Shown here piece by piece: positions 54,529 through 60,096 of a DNA stretch of 60,096 bases. The notes beneath the pieces are model-generated. The model was not told the DNA's origin, did no database searches, and saw only the letters and a list, made by a program, of their open reading frames with translations. Within the stretch, counting starts at the first letter, position 1, and every line of letters starts with the position of its first letter. A program made the position numbers and the translations under genes. This DNA comes from Lysobacterales bacterium (GTDB lineage: Bacteria > Pseudomonadota > Gammaproteobacteria > Xanthomonadales > Rhodanobacteraceae): assembly GCA_017305135.1 (NCBI GenBank), contig JAFKNA010000023.1:1-60096 (forward strand), in the 5' to 3' direction.

Positions 54529-55070
54529 ACGCCCGCCTCCTGCCGCTCGCCGGCTTCCTCCTGCTGCTCGCCCTGCTCGGCTTCGGCATCTGGTGGAGCA
54601 GCACGCACGACCTGCGCGAGGTGCCCTCGCCGCTGATCGACAAGCCGGCACCGGAGTTCTCGCTGCCGCTGTTGAACGACCCGGCCAGGCATTTCGGCAG
54701 CGCGGAGCTCGCTGGCCAGCCCTACCTCCTCAACGTGTTCGGAAGCTGGTGCATCGCCTGCCGCGACGAGCACCCGATCCTGATGCGCGAGGGCAAGCGC
54801 CTCGGCGTGCCGCTGGTCGGCCTCAACTACAAGGACGAGCCGGATGACGCCAAGCGCTGGCTGACGCAGTTCGGCGACCCCTACGACATCGTCATTGCCG
54901 ACTACCCCGGACGTGTCGCCATCGACTTCGGCGTCACCGGCGCCCCGGAAACCTTCCTCGTCGATGGCGATGGCGTGATCCGTTACAAGTACATCAGCCC
55001 CATCACCCCGGCGGTGATCGCCACCGAGCTGCTGCCGCGCATTGCGAAGCTGAAGGAAGCGTCGCGATGA
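54525..55070 (+). CDS. ccmG: Thiol:disulfide interchange protein CcmG/DsbE
   Basis: CcmG is a membrane-anchored periplasmic thioredoxin that keeps apocytochrome cysteines reduced. The 181-residue product has a signal-anchor (LLPLAGFLLLLALLGFGIWW), then a thioredoxin fold with active site WCIAC (Cys76, Cys79) in FGSWCIACRDEHP and the cis-Pro region VTGAPETFLVDGDG. It overlaps ccmF by 4 bases. An ATG at 55067 overlaps its stop, the usual arrangement for the following ccmH, but the conserved CcmH sequence begins 429 bases later. Confidence 0.94.
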   Translation: MNARLLPLAGFLLLLALLGFGIWWSSTHDLREVPSPLIDKPAPEFSLPLLNDPARHFGSAELAGQPYLLNVFGSWCIACRDEHPILMREGKRLGVPLVGLNYKDEPDDAKRWLTQFGDPYDIVIADYPGRVAIDFGVTGAPETFLVDGDGVIRYKYISPITPAVIATELLPRIAKLKEASR

Positions 55071-55170
55071 GGGCGCCGGTTGCTGCGTGTCGCCACACAT
55101 TGCGGTTCGAGCCACCGAGCTCCCCCGCTGGGACGGCAGCGGCGGCACCTATGTGCGGGGCGCAAGCGAC

Positions 55171-55437
55171 AATGGATGCCCGCTTTCGCGGGCATGACGT
55201 CGGCAAGGGTGTTCCGGTCTCCTGCAAGGCCATGCTTCGTCGTCCCGGCGAGCGCCGGAACCCAGCGCCTGTGCCCGCTCCCGCCGGGCACGCAGCACTC
55301 GCTGCCGCCGCCAACGTCCACCCCGCGACACCGTCATCCCGGCGCAGGCCGGGATCCATCCTGCTCTCCATGGCCAGCGCTCACGCCCAAATGGATTACG
55401 GACTGCGTCCGCAGTCCGGCCTGCGCCGGAATGGCGG
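55171..55437. repeat. Cluster of family A repeats between ccmG and ccmH
   Basis: Units are at 55171-55200 (AATGGATGCCCGCTTTCGCG), 55238-55260 (CGTCCCGGCGAGCGCCGG), 55332-55359 (CGTCATCCCGGCGCAGGCC) and 55389-55437 (GTCCGGCCTGCGCCGGAATG). Three sequence sub-variants occur together. The frame from ATG 55067 stays open through all of them into ccmH. Confidence 0.85.
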
Positions 55438-55495
55438 CAGCGCACGCCGCAGCTCGCATCGCGCGCTTCATGTGAGCGGCCGGCCCTGGACCGGA

Positions 55496-55924
55496 ATGAT
55501 CCTCGCCCTCCTCCTCGCCCTCACCGCCGTCAGCCCCGCGCTTGCCGCCGTCGATCCCCTGCCGTTCAGGGACCGCACGGAAGAAGTCCGCTTCCAGAAC
55601 CTCACCAAGCAGCTCCGCTGCCTGGTGTGCCAGAACGAAAGCCTCAACGACTCCGCCGCCCCGCTCGCCGCGGACCTGCGCCGCGACGTGTTCGAGCAGA
55701 TGCGCGCCGGCAAGAGCGATGCGGAGATCAAGGACTGGCTGACCTCCCGCTACAGCGATTTCGTGCTCTACGACCCGCCGCTGCGCGGCGGCACCGTGCT
55801 GCTCTGGTTCGGCCCGCTGCTGGTGCTCGTCATCGGCGCGCTGGCCGTGGCCCGCGTGGTACGCAAGCGCGCTTCCGCCGCGGCACATGCGCCGCCTCCT
55901 GGTCCCATCGAGGACGACTGGTGA
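55496..55924 (+). CDS. ccmH: Cytochrome c maturation protein CcmH (CcmL type)
   Basis: CcmH is a membrane-anchored thioredoxin-like reductase that works with CcmG and CcmF on apocytochrome. From ATG 55496 the 142-residue product has a signal peptide (MILALLLALTAVSPALA), the redox motif LRCLVCQNESLNDS (Cys42, Cys45), the three-helix body RDRTEEVRFQNL to FVLYDPPLRGG, and one C-terminal helix. An in-frame ATG at 55067 overlaps the ccmG stop and would add 143 repeat-encoded residues ahead of the signal peptide. I prefer 55496 for the functional protein but cannot exclude the longer form. Confidence 0.9.
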   Translation: MILALLLALTAVSPALAAVDPLPFRDRTEEVRFQNLTKQLRCLVCQNESLNDSAAPLAADLRRDVFEQMRAGKSDAEIKDWLTSRYSDFVLYDPPLRGGTVLLWFGPLLVLVIGALAVARVVRKRASAAAHAPPPGPIEDDW

Positions 55925-55925
55925 C

Positions 55926-57161
55926 ATGACCCTGTTCCTGATCCTCGCGGCGCTGATGCTCATCGCCGCGCTCGCCTTCGTGCTCGTGCCCCTGCTGCGC
56001 GGCAGCCGCGGTGGCACCGTCACGCCCACCCGCCAGCAGCGCGCGCTCGACGCTGCCCGCGAAGCCGGCGTGATCGACGCCGCCGAGTACGAGGCCAAGC
56101 GCGCCGCACTCGCCGCGCCAGGTATCGCGCCGGCCGACCGCGCACGCGGCACGCTCACCGTCGTGCTGGCGCTCGCCCTCCTGCTCCCCGCGACCGCGCT
56201 CGTGCTCTATCGCGCGGTCGGTACCCCCGCAGCGCTCGATCCTGCCAACCGCGTCGCCGCAGCGCCGCAGGGTGATCAGGGAGCGCAGATGGAACAGGCC
56301 ATCAAGCAGCTCGCCGCGCGTCTCAAGGCCAATCCCGCCGATGCCGAGGGCTGGGCGCTCCTCGGCCGCGCCTACCAGGTCACCCAGCGTCCGGGCGAAG
56401 CGCTCGACGCCTTCCGCCACGCCCACCAGGCCGCCCCCGACGACGTGGGCGTCACTATCGAATACGCGCAGGCGCTGGCGATGGCCGACCCGAACCGCAG
56501 CATCGATGGCGAGGCGCGCAGTCTCCTCGAAGGCGTGATCGCCAGCGACCCTACCAACCAGCGCGCGCTGTGGCTGCTCGGCATCAGCGACTACCAGGCG
56601 CGACGCTACGACGCCGCCATCGCCCGCTGGAACACCCTGCTGCCGCTGCTGGAACAGGGCTCGGACGTCCGCGCCAGCGTCGAGCGCCAGATCGCCGAAG
56701 CCGAAGCCCTGCGCGATGGCAAGGCACCGCCGGCGGCCGATGCGCAGCCATCCGCGACGGCCTCCGCCACCACCGAAGCCCCAGCCCCGGCCGCGGCGAC
56801 CGCCACAGCCAACGCCCCGCGCCTCACCATCGAAGTGAAGCTCGACCCGAAGCTCCAGTCCCAACTCGACCCCGATGCCACCCTGTTCGTGTTCGCCCGC
56901 GCCGCAGAAGGCCCGCCGATGCCGCTCGCCATCGAACGCATGAAGGCCTCGGATCTCCCCGCCACCGTGATCCTCGATGACTCCAAGGGCATGCTGCCGA
57001 ATCTGAAGCTCGGCATGTTCCCGCAGGTCGTCGTCGGTGCACGGGTGTCGAAATCCGGCAATGCGACGCCGCAAAGCGGGGATCTGGAAGCAGCTTCACC
57101 GCCCATTGCCACCACGCGGACAGAGCCGGTCACGCTCGCGATCGGTCACGTGGTGCCCTGA
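55926..57161 (+). CDS. ccmI: Cytochrome c maturation protein CcmI (CycH)
   Basis: CcmI binds apocytochrome C-termini and delivers them to CcmFH. The 411-residue product has two helices (FLILAALMLIAALAFVLVPL and TVVLALALLLPATALVLY) with a cytoplasmic loop between them holding RQQRALDAAREAGVID. It continues with periplasmic TPR repeats at about 120-260 (AEGWALLGRAYQVTQRPGEAL, NQRALWLLGISDYQARRYDA), an Ala/Pro linker and a C-terminal beta domain. It follows ccmH after one base and closes the operon. Confidence 0.92.
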   Translation: MTLFLILAALMLIAALAFVLVPLLRGSRGGTVTPTRQQRALDAAREAGVIDAAEYEAKRAALAAPGIAPADRARGTLTVVLALALLLPATALVLYRAVGTPAALDPANRVAAAPQGDQGAQMEQAIKQLAARLKANPADAEGWALLGRAYQVTQRPGEALDAFRHAHQAAPDDVGVTIEYAQALAMADPNRSIDGEARSLLEGVIASDPTNQRALWLLGISDYQARRYDAAIARWNTLLPLLEQGSDVRASVERQIAEAEALRDGKAPPAADAQPSATASATTEAPAPAAATATANAPRLTIEVKLDPKLQSQLDPDATLFVFARAAEGPPMPLAIERMKASDLPATVILDDSKGMLPNLKLGMFPQVVVGARVSKSGNATPQSGDLEAASPPIATTRTEPVTLAIGHVVP

Positions 57162-57190
57162 AGACCTCAAGACTCCGACCGCTTTCGATG

Positions 57191-57216
57191 CGATACCCGC
57201 GAAAGCGGGCATCCAT
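57191..57216. repeat. Single family A variant unit after ccmI
   Basis: CGATACCCGCGAAAGCGGGC and the following ATCCAT form a short hairpin (CCCGC, GAAA loop, GCGGG) between the convergent ccmI and lipoprotein genes. It is the same sub-variant as 55171-55200 and 59951-59968. Confidence 0.7.
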
Positions 57217-57241
57217 GAAGCAGTCGATCAACGGCAGAGCC

Positions 57242-57697
57242 TCACGCGGACTTCAGCTTGGATACCAGCTCCGACGCGTGCTTCTTCATGAGCCCCTCGG
57301 TGGTGCCGAACGCCGTCGAATTGAACGTCTCGACATCGAAGTCACCGATCTGCGCGCCGTCGGCGCCGAGCACGCGGACATTGCTCACGATCTTGTCGCG
57401 CCCCGCCATGATGCCGACCGAGAAGCGGGCTCCATTGGAGCGCACGTAATAATGCTTCACCACGACTTCGATCCGGGGATTCCCTTCACCCGCATGGATC
57501 AGCCCCGCCTCGCGCAGATGCGCCTGGATGATGCCGTCCAGGCGAGCGATGCCTTCGTCATCGTCACCGCCCTGGTTCGAAAACGCATAGGCAAAGGTCT
57601 GCTGCGGCTGCAATCGAGGAGCCTGGCGCATCGTGCTCGTAGTCGAGCAGGCGGTTGTCACCAGGATGGCGGCGGCAAGAGCAATCGTGCGAAACAT
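57242..57697 (-). CDS. Small predicted lipoprotein
   Basis: I do not assign a named function; the pattern resembles DUF4410-type lipoproteins. The 151-residue product has a lipoprotein signal (MFRTIALAAAILVTTACSTT, Cys about 17), then a compact alpha/beta domain with DDDEGIARLDGIIQAHLREA, IEVVVKHYYVRSN and ARFSVGIMAGRDKIVSNVRV. The ATG at 57697 is chosen because it starts the signal sequence; the upstream in-frame extension is rejected. It converges on ccmI and diverges from the MetX-type gene, with no operon partner. Confidence 0.65.
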   Translation of the reverse strand: MFRTIALAAAILVTTACSTTSTMRQAPRLQPQQTFAYAFSNQGGDDDEGIARLDGIIQAHLREAGLIHAGEGNPRIEVVVKHYYVRSNGARFSVGIMAGRDKIVSNVRVLGADGAQIGDFDVETFNSTAFGTTEGLMKKHASELVSKLKSA

Positions 57698-58002
57698 GGT
57701 GTCCCCCAGGTTCTCTGGCGGCCGCGCCGCCATCGTTCGTGAAGCTTTACCCGTGACTCCCCCGATTGCAACGTCGGCCGCCGAGTCATGCCTGGGCCAA
57801 CGCCCGGACATCGGCCGCGCAGGGCCGACCTGCGAGATCGCGCATGGTCGGAGCGCACCTGCCGCCCGTATGGCCGTCTTGCCTCGAAAGCAGCCCCGTA
57901 GGTAGGGCTAAGCCCCCGACGGGCTTCTCTCGCAGCGGACGAAAGTGTGAGAACCGCCAGCCCCTGCGTTACAGTCGCCGGTTTCCCGCCGACCTCCCGC
58001 CC
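57698..58002. promoter_or_regulatory. Divergent gap between lipoprotein and metX-type genes
   Basis: This 305-base gap must hold promoters for both genes. Near 57895-57930 a run with CCGTAGG, GGGCT, AGCCC and CGACGGGC could fold into a hairpin leader, but it does not match any SAM-responsive riboswitch consensus I know. No clear -35/-10 elements were found. Confidence 0.3.
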
Positions 58003-59118
58003 ATGCCCGACGCCCGCCGCTGGTTCGCCCTGCCCTCCCCCTTCCCGATGAAGCGCGGTGGCGCGCTGCGTGGTGCGCGGCTGGCCTACGAAACCTGGGG
58101 CACGCTCAATGCTGCCGGGGACAACGCGGTGCTGATCCTGACCGGGCTCTCGCCGAGCGCGCACGCGGCCTCGAACGCGGAAGATCCTTCTCCCGGCTGG
58201 TGGGAGGACATGGTCGGGCCGGGCAAGTACATCGACACCGGGCGCTGGTTCGTGATCTGCCCGAACACACTCGGCAGCTGCAAGGGCTCGACCGGCCCGG
58301 CGGACACCGATCCCGACACGGGCGAGCCGTACCGCACCGATTTTCCAGAGCTGACGCTTGACGATGCCGCGCGCGGGGCGCATGAGCTGGTGCGCCATCT
58401 TGGCGTCGAGCGGCTGGCCTGCCTCGTCGGCAACTCGATGGGCGGCATGTGCGCACTGGCGTATCTCCTGCAGAACCCGGGCGGCGTGCGCGCGCACATC
58501 AGCATCTCCACCGCGCCGCAGGCACAGCCCTTCGCGATCGCCATCCGCTCGCTGCAGCGCGAGGCGATCCGTCTCGATCCGAACTGGAACGAAGGCCATT
58601 ACGACGACGCGCACTACCCGGAAACGGGCATGTCGATCGCGCGCAAGCTGGGCGTCATCACCTATCGCTCGGCGATGGAATGGGTGGGGCGCTTCGCGCG
58701 CATCCGGCTCGATGCCGACCAGCGCGAGGACGATCCCTTCGGCGTCGAGTTCCAGGTGGAGTCCTACCTCGCCGCGCACGCGCGCCGCTTCGTGCGCAGC
58801 TTCGACCCCAACAGCTACCTGTATCTGTCCCGCGCCAGTGACTGGTTCGACGTATGCGATTACGTCCCCAGGCGCCCGGGCAAGGACAACACCGCGGCGG
58901 CGCTGCGGCAGATCGAGGTCGAGCGCGCGCTGGTGATCGGCGTCGAGACCGACATCCTGTTCCCGCTCTCGCAGCAGGAACAGATCGCCGAGGGACTGCG
59001 CGCCGGCGGCGCCGAGGTGGACTTCGTGGTGCTCGACAGCCCGCAGGGGCACGACGCCTTCCTGGTCGACATCCCGCGCTTTGGCGCCGCCATCGCGCGC
59101 CTGCTGGGCAGCTTGTAG
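58003..59118 (+). CDS. metX: MetX-family amino-acid O-acyltransferase
   Basis: The family transfers an acyl group from acyl-CoA to the hydroxyl of homoserine or, in some Xanthomonadales, succinyl to serine. The 371-residue alpha/beta hydrolase-fold enzyme has the nucleophile Ser145 in GNSMGGMC, oxyanion-side LTGLSPSAHA, STGPADTDPDTG, and the distal Asp (GVETDILFPLS) and His (GHDAFL). Whether it acts on homoserine or serine, and uses acetyl- or succinyl-CoA, cannot be read safely. The ATG at 58003 matches the family; the longer frame to 57766 is rejected. A cysteine dioxygenase-like gene follows after 93 bases. Confidence 0.87.
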   Translation: MPDARRWFALPSPFPMKRGGALRGARLAYETWGTLNAAGDNAVLILTGLSPSAHAASNAEDPSPGWWEDMVGPGKYIDTGRWFVICPNTLGSCKGSTGPADTDPDTGEPYRTDFPELTLDDAARGAHELVRHLGVERLACLVGNSMGGMCALAYLLQNPGGVRAHISISTAPQAQPFAIAIRSLQREAIRLDPNWNEGHYDDAHYPETGMSIARKLGVITYRSAMEWVGRFARIRLDADQREDDPFGVEFQVESYLAAHARRFVRSFDPNSYLYLSRASDWFDVCDYVPRRPGKDNTAAALRQIEVERALVIGVETDILFPLSQQEQIAEGLRAGGAEVDFVVLDSPQGHDAFLVDIPRFGAAIARLLGSL

Positions 59119-59211
59119 AATCGGAGCGATCGCGCGGCGCGCCCACGCGCCAGCGCTCCGGCCGCCAGGCACCGACCCGCGCGGCCGCCGTCCGCCACCT
59201 GAGAGGCCAGC

Positions 59212-59820
59212 ATGCCGACGCTCGATTATCCTGGGGTGCGCCCGCTCATCGACGCCGTGGATACGGCGGTCGTGCTGCCGACGCCGGCCGCGGTCGCCGA
59301 CGCGCTGCGCGCGGCGCTGTGCCGGCTGATCCGCACGGAAGCGGTGCAGCTTCCCGATTGCGTGTTCGAACCCGTCACCGACCATTACGCGCGACGCGAG
59401 CTCTACCGCAGCGCCGCGCATGGCTACAGCGTGGTGGCGATGACCTGGGGACCGCGCCAGGGCACGCCGATCCACGACCACGCCGGGCAATGGTGCGTCG
59501 AGGGCGTCTGGCAGGGTTCGCTGGAGGTCACGCCCTACGAACTGGTGGAATCGCGCGAGGACCGCTACCGCTTCGAGCCACGCGGCACGATGGACGCGGG
59601 GCCGGGCTCGGCCGGCAGCCTGATCCCCCCGCACGAGCACCACACCATCTGCAATCCCAGCGACGAGGCGATCGCGATATCGCTGCACATCTACCGCCGC
59701 CCGCTGGAGCACTGCGCGAAATTCGAGGCGCTGGGCGATGGCTGGTACGCGCGCAGCGACTGCGCGCTGACGCTGGATGCGGACTGCGACGGGTCGAGAG
59801 AGGACCACGCCGGGTCGTGA
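59212..59820 (+). CDS. Cysteine dioxygenase family protein
   Basis: The 202-residue cupin matches cysteine dioxygenases, iron enzymes that oxidise cysteine to cysteine sulfinate. The iron ligands are His88 and His90 in GTPIHDHAGQWCV and a histidine of PHEHHTICN (141-144). Cys95 and Tyr161 (SLHIYRRP) sit where the Cys-Tyr crosslink of mammalian CDO is found. 3-mercaptopropionate dioxygenase is an alternative. It follows the MetX-type gene on the same strand, so the pair may be a small sulfur amino-acid unit. Confidence 0.88.
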   Translation: MPTLDYPGVRPLIDAVDTAVVLPTPAAVADALRAALCRLIRTEAVQLPDCVFEPVTDHYARRELYRSAAHGYSVVAMTWGPRQGTPIHDHAGQWCVEGVWQGSLEVTPYELVESREDRYRFEPRGTMDAGPGSAGSLIPPHEHHTICNPSDEAIAISLHIYRRPLEHCAKFEALGDGWYARSDCALTLDADCDGSREDHAGS

Positions 59821-59842
59821 GCTGGCGCCGCGTGGCGTGGTC
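59803..59842 (+). terminator. Possible hairpin at the dioxygenase stop
   Basis: GACCACGCC (59803-59811) is perfectly complementary to GGCGTGGTC (59834-59842) over a 22-base loop spanning the stop codon. TT follows but there is no T-run, so intrinsic termination is uncertain. Confidence 0.35.
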
Positions 59843-59864
59843 TTGCCCGATCGGCGCCCGGCAG

Positions 59865-59893
59865 TACAGGTTCAAATCCTGCCCCTGCCACCA
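59865..59893 (+). other. tRNA 3'-end-like fragment (T-arm, acceptor strand, CCA)
   Basis: From ACAGG-TTCAAAT-CCTGC through CCCTGCC-A-CCA the sequence fits the T-arm (four of five pairs), the 3' acceptor strand, discriminator base and CCA end of a tRNA with exact spacing. The first 45 or so bases of a tRNA are missing: no GGCAGGG 5' strand or anticodon arm is found upstream. It looks like a tRNA remnant, as left at integration sites, or a chance match. Confidence 0.45.
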
Positions 59894-59950
59894 CTTCAGG
59901 CGCCCACCCGTCCGGGTTGGCGCGACAGGGCGCTCCCGCCGATCCATTCA

Positions 59951-60096
59951 ATGGATGCCCGCTTTCGCGCACTGCTGTCCGGAATAAATTTCGTCGCAGG
60001 GTCGAAGAGGGTTGCAGGGCCCCAGTTTGGGATGTACATCCCGGAGTGCGAACTCAAAAACCGGAGGCCCTGCAGCCCATGTTCAGGATAAGTCGA
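59951..60096. repeat. Right terminal repeat with adjoining family A unit
   Basis: 59970-60096 is the exact reverse complement of 23-149, and 59951-59968 (ATGGATGCCCGCTTTCGC) is a partial family A variant. In the left copy, family A sequence also adjoins the 127-nt block, separated by one mismatched base, so the two repeat types may be parts of one larger element. No gene is supported in 59821-60096. Confidence 0.85.

Noticed and set aside
57895-58002. SAM-type riboswitch before the metX-type gene
   Set aside because: A hairpin is possible, but no known SAM or SAH riboswitch core is present.
59805-59893. Complete tRNA gene
   Set aside because: Only the T-arm and acceptor 3' strand fit; no 5' acceptor strand, D-arm or anticodon arm can be folded upstream.
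59691-59972. Minus-strand frame with GAGFEPVLPG
   Set aside because: This is the type of spurious protein produced by reading a tRNA 3' end backwards; it supports the tRNA fragment, not a gene.

Overview
The window is GC-rich chromosomal DNA from a gammaproteobacterium, most likely of the Xanthomonadales (Lysobacteraceae or Rhodanobacteraceae type). The evidence is the smc-zipA pair, the scpA-scpB-rluB operon, EfpL, a full ccm set, a large cyclic beta-glucan synthase, a secreted protein ending in IFADGFEA, and many small hairpin repeats between genes. No rRNA, complete tRNA, phage, transposase or CRISPR array is visible. This placement is inference from gene content and was not tested by a search.

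Layout. 0.3-4.2 kb: serC with an FHA gene, two polyhydroxyalkanoate-granule genes, and zipA. 4.2-12 kb: smc, bolA-like and yciI-like genes on the minus strand, diverging from scpA-scpB-rluB. 12-14.7 kb: a cyanophycinase-fold protein lacking the catalytic residues, a short-chain dehydrogenase and efpL. 15-18.5 kb: two tandem APC amino-acid permeases and a small coupled gene. 18.8-23.2 kb: an RND adaptor and pump without an outer-membrane partner. 23.5-32.5 kb: an accessory-looking stretch with a small alarmone-hydrolase-like HD protein, a PcfJ-like/HIRAN fusion, an unknown protein, small membrane ORFs and a one-piece Type IIG/IIL-like restriction-modification enzyme. 32.8-41.4 kb: a 2864-residue cyclic beta-glucan synthase. 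41.8-57.2 kb: cytochrome c maturation, split into ccmABCDE and ccmFGHI by about 7.9 kb holding a secreted beta-helix protein, a cation P-type ATPase, and a cytochrome b561/PepSY pair divergent from a two-component system. 57.2-60.1 kb: a lipoprotein, a MetX-type acyltransferase and a cysteine dioxygenase-like protein.

How the genes work together. smc, scpA and scpB encode the condensin complex and lie on either side of one divergent region. CcmABCDE handle heme and CcmFGHI handle apocytochrome, so the two blocks form one pathway despite the split. The b561/PepSY genes probably belong to the regulon of the adjacent QseBC-like system. The MetX and cysteine dioxygenase neighbours both act on sulfur amino acids.

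The most unusual feature is the set of short hairpin repeats. They fill most long intergenic gaps and in three places have become protein-coding: inside the restriction-modification gene, at the CcmF C-terminus, and in an open frame ahead of ccmH. The window is also bounded by an exact 127-nt inverted repeat (23-149 and 59970-60096).
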